A DNA stretch of 64,000 nucleotides from Dasypus novemcinctus (taxonomy: Eukaryota; Chordata; Mammalia; Cingulata; Dasypodidae). Location: the NCBI RefSeq assembly GCF_030445035.2, contig NW_026688628.1, positions 1,302,001 to 1,366,000 on the forward strand, written 5' to 3'. Below the pieces are notes generated by a model. The model had not been told where the DNA came from. It searched no databases and saw only the letters and a list, made by a program, of their open reading frames with translations. Shown piece after piece: positions 1 through 12,075 of the stretch (its first letter is position 1; each line of letters begins with the position of its first letter). The translations under genes were made by a program, and so were the position numbers.

Positions 1-640
1 CTCTTCCATTTCTTCCTCAGTGTCTTGCCTCTTTTATTTTTCATTATATCTTCAAAAAAGTTTAAGGTCACAGTAAAGTCATGCACAGAATATAGGTATC
101 TCCCATATACCCAACATCCTCCCTCTTCCTCACCATTGATGTTTTTACATGTGGATGTTACATTTGCTACAACCGATGTACAAATATTGGATAGCTACCA
201 AACATGCTCAGTAGTACACAATATGGTTTACAATTTAGACCATACACTTTTATAAATTTTTGTTGAAATTTATCATGGCCTGTATCCATCATTGCAAGAT
301 CATACAGAACACTTCCATTTACCCCCAGTTACCCCCTCTTCCATCTATTTTCTCTCTCTCTCCCTCTCCTTGGGGACCACATTGGCAACCAAGCTTCATT
401 GCTTGAAGGACAAGATTCATAGATACTTGCAACAGTGCTGAGGGCTTGACAAACTGGTCTATCCTCTCCCATTAGGAGCCAGCCTTGCTCTTGAGAGATA
501 CTCTCTCCTCTATTTGAGAACATCTATGTGTCCTCTCCTCCTCTCCATTATCGGTGTACAACAATTCTTGCTCATTGTATTGCTCTACACCCATGAATAT
601 AATACACTGGGTCAGATGGTCCATGGAATTGTGGGTATGT
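1..640 (-). repeat. L1 3'-UTR copy, family A
   Basis: The reverse complement of this stretch lines up with the 3' UTR of the L1 at 17,276-24,988, most clearly with 24,400-24,950. Shared landmarks include a run reading, on the minus strand, as facing copies of 'aagtgttc', 'aatttcaacaaaaat' and 'tataaaagtg'. It is therefore a 5'-truncated L1 tail in minus orientation, cut on its 3' side by the start of the window. No coding potential is visible. Identity by eye is moderate, so it is an older copy. The inner limit near 640 is approximate. Confidence 0.7.
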
Positions 641-696
641 TCGGGGTGGAAAGGTGAACACGCAGGATTGCTGTGTGCGTGGTGGATATTATAATG

Positions 697-2520
697 TTGA
701 GAAAACACTTTTTTTTTTACTATAATCCTGATTCTGCATCTTTATTATATTTTCACTTTTTTTGGTCTTTATTCATTTTTTTAATATTACATTCAAAAAA
801 TAAGAGGTCCCCATATACCCCCTACCCCCCTCACCCCACTACTCCCGCCATAGCAACATTCTCCTCCATCATCATGACACGTTCATTGCATTTGGTGAAT
901 ACATCTCTGAGCATCGCTGAACCTCATGGTGAATGGTCCACATCATAGCCCACACTCTCCCTGTTCCATCCAGTGGGCCATGGGAGGGCCTACAATGTCT
1001 GCTAATTGTCCCTGCAGCACCACCCAGGACAACTCCAAGTCCCCAAAATGCCTCTACATCTCATCTCTTCTTTCCATTCCCCACACCCAGCAGCCACCAT
1101 GGCCAATTTCTCCACAACAATGCCACATTTTCTTCGATTACTAATCCCAATAGTTCATGAATAGAATATCAGTAAGTCCACTCTAATCCATATTCTATTC
1201 CTACATCCTGTGAACCTTGGATTGGTTGTGTCCATTCCACATCTATGTCAACAGGGGGCTTAGATTCCACATGGATGCTGGATGCAATTCTCCTGCTTTC
1301 AGTTGTAGGCACTCTTGACTCCATGGTGTGGTCGTTGACCTTTTCAACTCCATGTTATCTGACTGGGGTAAGTCCAATAAACCAGAGTGTAGGAGCTGAA
1401 GTCTGTTGAGGCTCAGGGCCTGGCTATCATATGGTCAGTCCAGAGATTCAGATCCCCTGGGTATATATTAACCCCCAGCATCAACTACAATTCTGGTAAA
1501 GTAACAGGAAAGGCTTGTGAAAAGAGATCACATCTGAGTCCAGCTCCATCACACAGAAACACAAACTCCAAACAAGGGCCAACTGACATGGCACTGAACT
1601 CCATCTGCCATTACCATAAAACCTGTGGGTCTCTGTAGCCCTCAGAAGAACCAATACTTGGGGTTCTATCTACTTTATCTGTCTCTAAGACTCTGCTGAG
1701 TTGTGCATAAGGGCAACCCCTCTGATAAACTCCCAGCTCTTTTTTGGACTCATAGACATATAAACTCATTTGCCCTTCCATTTGCCCCTTGATTTAGGTC
1801 AAAAAGCAGTTTTAACTCCTGTCATTATATGTAGACAGAGATATTCTGCTGGTCCGAGTTGAACCTTTTATTCAAGGTCATTTTCTAGTTACATCATCAG
1901 CTGGTACTTGGTATTAATCCCTTGGCACCAGGGAGGCTTATCCCTGGGATTCATGTCCCACACTGGGGGGAAGGCAACAAATTTACATGCTGAGTTTGGC
2001 TTCAAGACCGGCCATATTTGCGTAACACCGAGGCTCTCAGGAGGTAACTCTTAGGCACATTGCTGCTCTAGGCCTTGTTCTTATTTCAGGTTCACAGGCT
2101 CACAAGCATAGTGATTAGTAGCAGGGGCTCATTGTTGGACCTTCATTCTTATTTGTCTTTGTTGTTGCACTTGGGGGATTGTTGCTGTTCCTTTAGGGAC
2201 TGTGATAGAGCTCCCCTGGCTAGGAACTCAGCACTCCCTCAGTTGTTTTTAATTGTTTCCACTATGAAAATATCCAAACATTTTTATGTACCTTGGATAT
2301 ATGCCCTGTAGAATTCCCTATCAACCATGTGTCCCCTGTCAATAACATCCCACAGCAGTATTCCTCCCCTGCCATTGTTGAACCTCTCTGTGATACAAAA
2401 CTTCCTAAAAAGTGAAGCCCAATATAGTGCCAGGTTCCCTTAATAGTAAAATGGAATATAATGATCAGTTTAAAGGTTAGATATAGAGTACATATTAATT
2501 TGGAAAAATTCAACATCCTA
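697..2520 (-). repeat. Noncoding retroelement, family B, long copy
   Basis: The copy starts with a T-rich run (the antisense of an A-rich tail), then 'ataagaggtccccatatac', and continues through blocks that recur in the same order at 8,140-9,496 and 14,655-15,935 and, inverted, at 25,217-26,825 and 41,689-42,850. The far part (about 2,110-2,520) is otherwise seen only in the 25 kb copy, so this is one of the two longest copies. It has no meaningful reading frame. I infer a non-LTR element 3' region mobilised by L1. The right limit is approximate and no target duplication was found. Confidence 0.65.
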
Positions 2521-2529
2521 TCTTTTCCT

Positions 2530-3000
2530 TTTCTTTTTTCTAATTATTAAGCTTATCTTCACAAGAGTTTTAGATCACAGTAATTCATATATACAATATA
2601 CAGTAATTCCACATATCCAACATAATATCTTTTCCCTTCCACAGCAGTAATCTTTTAACATATTCATACCATATTTACTAAAACTGATGTACAGATATGA
2701 GACAATAGCTTTCAAATAAGGTAACATTTGTGTTTACATTGTGGTTTATATTTTAGACTATACAATTTTCTATATTTTTAGTTATCTTATGTATTACATT
2801 ATGATTTATATTTAGCCTATCAGCCCCTATATATATTTTTGTGTAATTTTAAATGTCTTATATCCATCCTTGAGAAAACAATGTAGATGATATAGTAAGG
2901 AAGGGTTACTGTTTTAGGGTATTGGATGGTGGTCATCTGGCACAAGGTGCACCAGGGGCAGGCTTCTAAGGATTGTGTGAGTGCTCATTTCTTGGCTTTT
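2530..3000 (-). repeat. L1 3'-UTR copy, family A, older
   Basis: On the minus strand this repeats the family A 3' end: 'ggatcta/gatctaaaac'-type terminus, 'atatggaattactg', then a TA-rich middle, then 'catctggcac' near 2,930 corresponding to 'catctggcag' near 24,285. It directly abuts the family B copy, so the two may be nested. Divergence is high. Confidence 0.5.
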
Positions 3001-4484
3001 TAAAATTGTGAACAGTTTGTTAGGAAACACAGTACCTTTGTCTTCTCTTCATTCCCAGAATGTACTTTAGGATTTACCATACAGTATTGCTGAATAAATA
3101 TTGTTGAATGACTGAGAAACCAGATGGTTGTGTGGGTTGAACAGATATTGCTAATTGTGGGGGAGAAAGGAGAAGCAGTGAGACAAGAGGAAATTCACTT
3201 GTGAGTGGGTGTCTCCATTCATGACAGCCAACTCCAGAGGAGAAAAATTGGGAAATAAGATAGTTTAGTGTATTCAGAATCTTTCTCCAGAAGCAACAAG
3301 AGGGAAATCAGTATGGGAAACCTGACAAGACTAGAGCCCACACCTTAATAAGGGTGACCTCCTCCTGGGAGGTAGGTGTCCACAGGGATAAGAGATGAAC
3401 ATGGAGCTCCAAAGCGGTCACAAGGGACTAAACTGGTGCAAATTTGCATTGTGTTTTCTTTTCTTATCTCCAGAGAAATAATTATCTCAGGGAGATTGAG
3501 ACAAAAGAATACTTCATTAATGTGGTTCATGGGAATGGAATCCCTAATTGCTCAGATAATCTATGTGCTTCTCCATCACTATATCAAAGAAAACACAATG
3601 TGTCTTCTACAGACCTTATGACTCGTTCCATCTCACCTCACTTCTTGGGAACAGAGCTTCCAACTTCTTTCATCATTCAAGGAAGAACCTGCATTGGTGA
3701 ACTTAGACCCTGCCTTGATAATTTCAGAGCGACTTACAGAATCTTCACAGGTACTGGGGGAATATATTTTTGACTCCATGAACACCTTTTATTGGTAGAA
3801 GCTTTAAGGAAATCAGCAGATTATGACCACAGAGAAAGCTTAAAACACAAAGTTCTGTCTTATTAAAAAGCCTGAGTGAAAATAGCAGATAAACTAAAAG
3901 AGATTTTTTTCCCAATCTGTTTCCTCTGATCTCTTACTCTTGGGTCTTCCCTCTCTCAGAAGCATTGTTTCCTTGTTTCACTGATTCTTCTTTCTCTAGA
4001 CTTGTAGAAATTATCTGTTTACCTGTGTTTATCATTTTTTTTTCTTTTAGTCATTCAATATATGTGGCTCTGGAATTCTGCTGAAGTGGATCAAAAATTA
4101 CAGACTCATCCTGGGGAGGTTAGTAAAGGCATCACAAGGGAGATTTTAATTGTAATAAGGCTTGAAGGAGGATTTAGAGTAATTTCAGAAGGAGAAAAGG
4201 ATAGAAGTACATGAAGAAGAGATGACATGGACACAAATATGGAGTCAATAATGTGGTGAGGTTTTAAAAATAGTTCTCTTTAAAAAAGAAATCAACTTTA
4301 TTGATACATATTAAAAAGCAAACAATTCCCATGACATGTAAAATTTGTTGTATTTGCCATAATGACATAATTGTGCATTTATTACTTCAGTCATTATTAG
4401 AGTATGTTCACTGAGAGGTAAAGATTTTTCTTGTTTGTTTTTATAAATTCGCTATGAGATTTCTTTAGCAAAAATTATTATGGT
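3001..4484. other. Unassigned intergenic DNA
   Basis: I see no gene, RNA or named repeat here. Reading frames of up to 109 codons (3,444-3,773) have no recognisable motif and no splice-site or promoter support. The stretch at 4,270-4,480 is AT-rich and may be a very old L1 tail, which I cannot establish. Confidence 0.6.
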
Positions 4485-5056
4485 CTTCTTTTTTTAAGAT
4501 ACATAGATCACACTAAATTTTACATTTTAAAATATGACATCCCATATACCCCACTCCCTAAATTCCCCATCCTCCCACATTAATAACCTTTCATCAGTGT
4601 GGCACATTCCTTTTATTTAATGAATACCTTTTGGATCATTGCTACAAAGCTTGGATTATTGTTTACATGTTAGTTTACACTCTCTTCCAGTCCATTCAGT
4701 GTGATATGGTAGGATACATAATATCCTGCATCTGTCCATGTGATATATTTCAGGACAACTCCAAGTCCCCAAAAAAGCCACCATATCACACCCTCTTCTT
4801 CCCTCTCCCTGCACTCAACAACTCCAGGGGTCACTGTCTCTATGACAGTGACACAATTTCTTCCATTGCTAGAGTCACAATAAGTCTATAGTAGAATACC
4901 ATTAAGTTCACTCTAATTCTTATTTTGTTCCTCTATCTTGAGGATCTTGGGATGGTGATGGCCACTCCACCTCTAAATCAAGAGGGGCCTTAGATCCCAC
5001 ATGTCTGATGAATGGAATTCTGCTTGCAGTTGTGGACTTTCTCTGTTCCCTGTTGT
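4485..5056 (-). repeat. Family B retroelement, older fragment
   Basis: The order of blocks matches other minus-strand family B copies: T-rich tail, 'catcccatataccccactc', a 'ggacaactccaagtcccca' block near 4,752, and a 'gatcccacatgt' block near 4,994. The 3' tail lies at the low-coordinate side. Substitutions and small gaps are frequent, so it predates the copies at 8 kb and 14 kb. Confidence 0.6.
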
Positions 5057-5420
5057 GGTGGTTGACCAACATTTTGTTTGCTTTCAGATTTGGAGCTTAC
5101 AAATATAGCTGCTGTAAACGTTCATGTGTGGACTTTTGTATGGACTCTAATTTTCATATCATATATATATACCTAAAAGCAAAACTGCTGGATTGTATGG
5201 TAAGACAATGGTTAGTTTTAAAAGAAACTGTCTTCTGGCTGAACCATTTTGTGTTCTCACTAACAGTGAATGAGAGATGTATTGCTCCATAGTTCCATAT
5301 ACTCAACAGCAATTGGTATTCTCAGTTTTTAGGTTTTTATCTCTTCTAACAAGCATGTGGTCATATATTATCGTGTTCATAGTCTGCCAATTCCCTAATG
5401 ACAGATGATGTTTAATTTTT
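5057..5420 (-). repeat. Old L1 3' fragment
   Basis: The text runs as the reverse strand of the mammalian L1 ORF2 C-terminal and 3' region: 'gctgctgtaaacgttcatgt', 'ctgctggattgtatggta', a block around 'ttctcactaacagtgaatg', and 'ctaatgacagatgatg'. This set is characteristic of ancient L1M tails. There is no intact reading frame. Confidence 0.65.
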
Positions 5421-5459
5421 AAAAGTTTTTAAATGAGTTTATTTATTCATTTATTTATT

Positions 5460-6225
5460 TAAATTTTTTAAATTTTAAAGTAGGTTTTTATTACATAAAT
5501 GTTACATAAAATATAGAGGGAACCCATATGTCCCACCCCTTCACCCTCCCACTCTTTCCCATAGTAACAACATCTTTCATTAGTATAGTACATTTGCTAC
5601 AATTGATGAATGCATATAGAAACAATGCTGCTAACCATGAATTATAGTTTATATTATAGTTAAGAGCCTGTCCTGCACAATTTTAGGTAATGACAAACAT
5701 ATAATGGCCTGTATCCATCATTGCAATATCATGCAGAACAATCCCAATGTCCTGAAAATGCCCTGATATTACACCTATTCTGCCTGCTCCCTCCTCTCAG
5801 AATCTCTGGTGTCCATGGCCTTTATATCAATGATAAACATTCTTCCATTGCTAGAATAATAAGTCTATAATATAAAAATAATGTCTACTTTAGTCCATTG
5901 TTCATTCCCCAATCTTCAGGATTTTGTGATGGTGATGCCCACTGTTTCTAATTGAGAGGGGGCTTAGATCCCTTGGGATATATGGGTGGAACTAGCTTGC
6001 TTAGAGGTGCAGCCATTCTTTGCTCCTTGGGATAGGTGTTGTCCATTAGCATCTCCTTATTAGTTGTTCTACATAGGTCCAATGAACTGGAGAGTAAGTG
6101 TTGAAACTGCTTAGATTAAGGGTTCAACTGGCACATGAACAGACCAAAAACATAATGCTCTGGCTCATGTATTTAACAAGGATAGTGCCAACACATGGCT
6201 TTATGTAAATAACATGTAGAGAAGA
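5460..6225 (-). repeat. Mosaic family A/B 3'-end copy
   Basis: The left part (5,460-5,760) carries family A-like text on the minus strand, including 'ggcctgtatccatcattgca', which also occurs at 278-297 in the first family A copy. From about 5,760 onward the blocks follow family B ('gagagggggcttagatccc', 'gtccaatgaactggagagta'). This suggests either an ancestral form joining both types or a nested insertion. No coding sequence is present. Confidence 0.5.
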
Positions 6226-6734
6226 GCCACATGTTGGGTCCCTTGTCTTTTTGTCTTTTTTGTTGCTCTTACACTCTCCTCGAACTCTGCCTGTCCTGTT
6301 TTTTCCTTTCTTCCTGCAGAATTCTCTTTAGAATTTCTTGAAGGGAGGGTTTCTTGTTCTAGATATGTGCATGTACACATCTTAGTATATAAACATATAT
6401 TTCCTTACACTCTCTGCAGAGAGGCCCTCAAGGCTGCAGTAACAATGAGCAGAGATAATGCCCAGACTTCAGGTTTTAAAACCATTCTCCAATAAATGCT
6501 TTCTTAGAGAAATTTTTCTTTCTAGAAAACAAATATGCAAGAAGGATCTGGAATATTTTGTAGTACCAAAAAGTAAATAGATGTAAAATAAACCCCTCAA
6601 TGATAGGGTTATAGTAAAGAGCAATAGGATGCACTGCAAAGATCTACCATGGCTAAAAAGTAGAACAAATTGAAAATCAACAACAAAAGTAGTATCGTAC
6701 CACACCCCAAAGTTTGAAATAAATGTCAGGAGTC
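6226..6734. other. Unassigned, with a possible L1 scrap
   Basis: The segment at about 6,290-6,350 ('agaatttcttgaagggaggg') resembles the antisense of an L1 ORF1/ORF2 junction, but the match is short. The remainder, up to the gag-like sequence, is AT-rich with no recognisable gene or repeat. Confidence 0.4.
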
Positions 6735-7389
6735 AATCCTGTCAGAATTGAGCCAACTTCCCTCGAGAGTCTGTAGGACTTGGGTGGTCTTTGCCATGTT
6801 TACTACCTTTTGGCTCCCAGCTCTGAACCCTTCAACTAAGGCCCAATGGAAAGTTTCTAATCAGTTGGGCCTGGTCATGTCATTGGGATCCCATCGGGGG
6901 TCCTTACCTGGGAACTTAGTGTGGGCATATTGATCCCTGTCCAGGCTTCCCCCAGATGGGTGCTCCTTGAGCCAGGTGAAAACTCCTTTTGTGACTCACA
7001 TTCTCTCCTTGAGTTGAGTAAGGTCATAAGGAGCTGCTTACAGGCAGTCAGCCCAGGTGGGTTTGCAGGTTTGAATGATGGACTGGAAGAGGTCCATCAT
7101 GACCTGAGGCTTCTCCAGGTATGTGGGGTGTGACTTTTCCAGATAAAGAGATCAGTAGTAGTGAAGTGTCCTCCTTATATATGGTCATCAGCATCATAAT
7201 AAATTGGAGCCCAGGCTTCAGAGCGAGGTAGTTGTAAGGTGGCCCTTCTCCCTGCTCCACCTGTCCCTGGGGCTCCTTGTGGTCTGAGTTGTCATCTTTC
7301 AGGGGCTCCTTCCTGAGTGATGGCCAGCACTATGCTGCCAGTGGTCAAGATTGGTGGAAACAGCCATTGCAGAGGTGCAGAGGCTGCAT

Positions 7390-7870
7390 TGTTTGGAGAA
7401 AGCGGCTGTGGGAGCGGCTGCGGGAGTGGCTGGGCCATGTTGCTTGGAAAAATTGCCTGCAGAACCTCCTGTGGGAGCAGCTGCGGCAGCAGCTGTGCTG
7501 TGTTGCTTGGAGAAAGCAGCTGCGAAACCGGCTGTGGAAACAGCTGCAGGAGCAGCTGGCTCCTGTTTCTTAGAGAAAGCGGCCGTAGAACTGAACCGGC
7601 TGTGGAAAGGACTGTGGGAGAGGCTGTAGGAACAGCTGGGCTGTGTTCCTTGGAGAAAGCAGCTGGAGAATCGGCTGTGGGAATGACAGTGGAAGTTGCT
7701 GCAGGAATGGCTGCAAGGAAGTGCTGCTCAGGGAGGATGGTGGTTGAGGGGCCAGTGAGGTCATGCTGTTCAGGAAGGATGGCAGTGGAGACAGCTGTCA
7801 GGGTAGCAAGGTCATACTGCTCAGGGAGGACGGCAGTGGAGATGGCCATCAGGGCAGCGAGGTTGCATTG
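7390..7870. repeat. GC-rich minisatellite inside the gag remnant
   Basis: Two arrays of imperfect units sit side by side. In the first, 'ggagaaagc' or a close variant recurs at 7,395, 7,446, 7,509, 7,572 and 7,652, giving spacings of about 51, 63, 63 and 80. In the second, 'tgctcaggga'-type cores recur at about 7,725, 7,767 and 7,818, spaced 42 and 51. Several spacings are multiples of three. On the minus strand the units read as Pro/Leu/Gln-rich and 'LPEQ' repeats. The array keeps frames open on both strands, which explains long but spurious reading frames here. Confidence 0.75.
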
Positions 7871-8131
7871 CTTGGGAAAATTGGCTCATCCCCACTCCTC
7901 GGCACTGGCACTGTAGGAACAATCTAATAAGGTGGTGGCCCCTCTAGAATGGGTGGGTTGTCAATAGATTTGGGGCTGACTTTCTCTGGACCCTTTGCAA
8001 GGCACCTGTTTGGCCTGGTTCCTGAGAGAGCACCTGTGGGCTTTTGTATCAGGCAAATCCTGGCTTCCTTACTCGTACATTTCCTTAACTAGGGCGGACT
8101 TTGACTCGCAGTGTCCTGCCAGGCATCAATG

Positions 8132-9496
8132 ATTTCTTTTTTTTTTAAATTACTGCAATTTTTTTATTGACTTTGTAATAATATTACATTAAAATATATA
8201 TATATATGAGGTCCCATTCAACCCCACCACCCCCAACCCACCTCTCCCCCCCAGCAACACTCATTCCAATCATCATGACACATCCATTGCATTTGGTAAG
8301 TACATCTTTGGGCACCTCTGCACCTCATGTTCAATGATCCCCATCATGGCCCATACTCTCCCCCATTCCATCTAGTGGGCCCTGTGAGGATTTACAATGT
8401 CCGGTGATTGCCCCTGAAGAACCATCCAGGTCAGCTCCATGTCCCAAAGACGCCTCCACCTCTCATCTCTTCCTGCCTTTCCCCATACCCATCAGCCACC
8501 ATGTCCACTTTTCCCAATCCAATGCCACCTTTTCTATGTGGACATTGGGTTGGTTGTGTCCATTGCACCTCTATGTCAAGAGGAGGCTCAGATTCCACAT
8601 GGATGCTGGATGCAATCCTCCCACTTTCCGTTGTAATCACTCTAGGCTCCATGGTGTGGTGGTTGTCCTTCTTCAACTCCATCTTAGCTGAGTGTGGTGA
8701 GTCCAATAAATCAGATTGTAGATGCTGGAGTCTATTGAGGCTCAGGACCTGGCTATCACATTGTCAGTCCAGAGATTCAAATCCCCTAAATATATCTTAA
8801 ACCCCAACACTAACTGCAACTCCAGCACATTAGCATGAAAGTCTTATGAAGAGAGATCCCATCTGAGTCCAGATTCATCACACATAAACACCATTTCCAA
8901 AGAGGGGCCATCTGACCTGGTAGTTAACCCCATCGGCCATGACCATAACTCCCATGTGTCTCTTTAACCCTCAAAGGAACCAATACCTGGGGGTTGTATC
9001 TATTTTATCTGTCTCTCAGACTCTGCTCAGTTGTGCATAAGGGCAATCCTTCTGACAGCCTCCAGACTCTTTTTTAGAGACTTGTAGCCATATAAACTCT
9101 TTTCTCCTTTCCATTTCCCCCTTACATTAGGTCAAACAGCGTTTTAAAGTCATGTTATTTTATGTAGACAGGGATATTCTGCTGATCTGCATTGAACCTT
9201 CCGTATAAGGTCATTTTCCAGTTGCATCATCAGTTGGTAGTTGATAGTGGTCCCTCGTTGCCAGGGAGGCTCATCCCCGGGTGTCATGTTCCCATGCTGG
9301 GGGGAAGGCATTGCATTTAGATGCTGAGTTAGGCTTCGAGACTGGCCACATTTGAGTAACATGAAGGCTGACAGGAGGAAATTCCCAGGCACAATGCTGC
9401 TCTAGGCCTTGTTCTTATTTTAGGCTTATCAGCTCACAAGCATAGTCATTAGTGTCAGGGGCTCACTGTTGAACCCTCACTCCCTCCTGGTCCCCA
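8132..9496 (-). mobile_element. Family B retroelement, complete insertion
   Basis: This insertion is bounded by a perfect 15 bp direct repeat, 'tgccaggcatcaatg', at 8,117-8,131 and 9,497-9,511. A T-rich tract begins immediately inside the left copy, so the element has an A-rich 3' tail on the minus strand. These are the hallmarks of target-primed reverse transcription by L1 machinery. It is 1,365 bp, noncoding, and split an older gag relic. It matches 14,655-15,935 closely over its whole length. Confidence 0.85.
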
Positions 9497-9934
9497 TGCC
9501 AGGCATCAATGTAGGGGAACTGGCCAGGGCACTCTGGTTTTCTCGTTAACATCTCATGGACTTTACAGATGATCCGGGGTCAAAGGTGCCCTCCTGGGGC
9601 CAGCCCATGCCAAAAGCCAGCCATTGTAGTTCACAAAGCATTCTAACATTTCCTGGCTAGAACTTTATGCCACATCTTCGCGGAAAACTCAGGGAAAGTT
9701 TTTCTTCTTATAACTTAATGGGGTCCTACTTTGTGTGCTTCCCACATTTCCTCTGTGTGTTGACACTGCACAACACTCACTCGGCCTTTTGTTTCATCCA
9801 TCCCAAGCTGTGTCCCTTGTGGGAACACAAGGCGCCTCTTAGCCTAAGCAAGTCAGTATAAGCTCGGGACTCGGAAGAGGGTTTTTTTTCAGGGAGGTGC
9901 CCCAGACTGCCCTTGACCAGAGTGGTTACCACAG

Positions 9935-10690
9935 AACTGTGGATCTTTTCATGTGCTTTTTGGCCATTTGTATTTCTTCCTTAGAGATATATACAAAGAA
10001 TACTCAAAACTCAACCATATATATTCTCCTGTTTCTAGCCTTGATGGAGAATTAACAATGAATCATAACACATGAATTTATTTTCCTGGTTAATCATAAG
10101 CATGTCTAACCTAGTACAGCTCATGATTAAATGTCTCATTGTGTGTTTGCAGCAGGCTATGTTCTGAATGTCACAGTTGTTTTCAGTGGGGAGAAAAATG
10201 AAGGAAGGAAGCTTCTTCTTTGACCATTAGAAAAAACCTCAACCATAAGAATACAAACATTCTAATTTTAGAAATACCTAAGTGATCCTAATGGTACCTT
10301 TTAAAAAAATACATAGGTAGGAAAAAATATATGAAAAAAAGTTCTACATATTAGCCATGAGGGAAATGCAAATTAGAACCTCCTAAGACACCACTACCAC
10401 TACTTTGAAAAAAATGAGAATATCAAATAGTGGCATGAATGCAAAACAATAGGAACTCATATTTTTTACTCATATGAATACCAAACAAAACAAAACTGCC
10501 ACTTTGGAATATAATATCAGTTTCTTCTAAAGTAAATCATACACTTAACAAATAGTCCTTTAGCCCCACTTGTACATATTTACTCAAGAGAATGGAAAAT
10601 ATTTCCACATACAATCTTGTACACAAATCTTTATGCAGCTGTTTTCTTGGTCACAAGAACTCAAAAAAAAATAAAAATGATCATTAACAG
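9935..10690 (+). repeat. Old L1 3' fragment
   Basis: The block from about 10,350 is plus-strand L1 ORF2 C-terminal text: 'attagccatgagggaaatgc', 'aaattagaacc', then 'gccactttgga', 'actcaagagaatgga' and 'tttatgcagctg', in the usual order. Stops and gaps are frequent. The first 350 bp are less certain and may be a separate fragment. Confidence 0.65.
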
Positions 10691-10734
10691 GGTGAAAAAT
10701 AGGGGAATGAGGAGAAAGGGCAGCCTGGTAAGTG

Positions 10735-11560
10735 TAATTGGGGGTGTGAGTGGCCCCTCTCATCCCAGAAAGAAAAGAGACAGAGGTAATTGACTCCTAA
10801 CACTAAAGACTCTGAGGCCCTCCTCTATTTACCTACAAAAGGAGAGACACAGTTCTCTGCAGAGCTGGCTGATAGACAAGGCAGATTCCCACCAACAATT
10901 CATAAGGCCATGTTTTTACATAAAAAGATGGAGATGATGGTATGGACAGAAATTTTCTTTGAGCCTTGTGATAGAAGATAACCTGAGTATATCTCCAGCC
11001 TTGGGGAGGCCCCTTTGACACAGTCATGGAACATTTTTTGTGAGGAAATCCCTCTGCCCATGTTACCAGGCAGTCTGGATCAACCAAGGCTCCTACTGCC
11101 AGCAAGTCTTGGGCCAGGTGAGCTATCAGCAGGAGGGAGGGTCACACATCAGTCACAGATCAAACCCAGGCACCCACTCTACATGGGTCCACACACCCCT
11201 TTACAGAAGTGTCCCTGCCTCCTCCTCCTGTATAAAAAAGCCCAGTCCCCTGCCCCTTGAGGAACTGTGACTATTGGAGCAATTCTTATCCAAGAGCAGT
11301 GACTAGTAGTCACTTCTATTGGTCTTACTTCCCGTAGTATTGTTATTGATGTTTTAACACCTTGCCTGGAATAAACAGAAACCCTGACCATTGCATACAT
11401 AAGATCACAGATGGTTCCCATTTGACCGTCCCCAAGATCTGGGGATCAGCAGTCTCTGTGTTCTCAGGTCAAGGGTGGCATCAGCTCCATATAGTGGCCA
11501 CTGGCTGGCCATCCTATGGTCTTCTCCTACCAACCTCCTTCCACAGGCCTCCCCAGGATT
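10735..11560 (+). repeat. Possible ERV LTR
   Basis: The plus strand has a TATA-like 'tataaaaaag' at 11,231, GC- and pyrimidine-rich sequence around it, and an AATAAA at 11,370-11,375, about 140 bp downstream. That spacing fits the U3-R-U5 layout of an ERV1-type LTR. It is opposite in orientation to the gag relic to its left, so they are probably not one provirus. I could not fix the TG...CA ends and found no second LTR. Alternatives are a chance promoter-like stretch or a decayed gene end. Confidence 0.35.
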
Positions 11561-11879
11561 TTCTCAGCCAAAGCCAGATCCCAAAGCAGAGATATATGAA
11601 GGGCAATCCCAGGATAAAGGTCTCATCCCCAAATGGGTCACCACTATGAGGACTTTGCCTAAAACACTTGTTGAATTTCAGCTTAAGAATGAACTTACCT
11701 TTAGAGACCAGTCCTCACACTGTTATTCCACAGGAAGCTTCTGAGCTTAGATGGAAGGATGTCACCTGTCACAGGAATTTAGTGCAGGTTCCCAAATGTG
11801 GCATTAATGAAGTTCTTTTAGTTATCTGAGAATAATTTCCTATAGATGGCTTCAGGCTTGTTGATCATTTAAGATGCAA

Positions 11880-12075
11880 CTCTAAGGAAGCAGCTGTGTC
11901 TCAAGCAATTGAGCTCCCATTTACCATATTTAGGACTCAGGTTCAATTCCTGGAACCTCCTGTTAAAAAATAAAGGCATCCCAGACCTGTGCAGTGAGGT
12001 GCAGCCCCTGCCCCTACATGCAAAATGAAGGACCAAAAAGAGGATGGTGCAATCAGATAGAAAAAAAAGATACAT
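11880..12075 (+). repeat. tRNA-derived SINE, old DAS-like
   Basis: The head 'ggaagcagctgtgtctcaag' followed by 'gagctccca' and an internal promoter B-box-like 'ggttcaattcctgg' is the arrangement of a tRNA-derived SINE. The same head recurs at 40,316. The body then runs through 'gtgcagtgaggtgcagcccc' into an A-rich end near 12,070. It belongs to an older group than the copy at 45 kb. Confidence 0.7.

Larger units (their letters stand above)
6735..9870 (-). pseudogene. Gammaretrovirus-like gag remnant (ERV1 type)
   Basis: Reading the minus strand from about 9,870 down to 6,735 gives, in broken frames, a matrix-like part with Trp/Gly-Pro-Arg spacing (about 9,660-9,512), a proline/leucine/glutamine-rich linker (about 7,850-7,290), and a capsid-like part with a short D-P-R-W-D-P-N-D string near 6,885. 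That order is typical of an endogenous gammaretroviral gag. Several stops and frameshifts interrupt it, and a family B element splits it (8,132-9,496). I saw no pol or env downstream on this strand. Assignment rests on domain order and short motifs only. It is an inactive relic. Confidence 0.5.

Noticed and set aside
7292..7916. Overlapping frames of 185 (minus) and 199 (plus) codons as genes
   Set aside because: They arise from a GC-rich minisatellite in a decayed gag; several frames are open at once and composition is repetitive.
10735..11560. 5' LTR of the gag relic
   Set aside because: The possible LTR is in plus orientation whereas the gag relic is on the minus strand.
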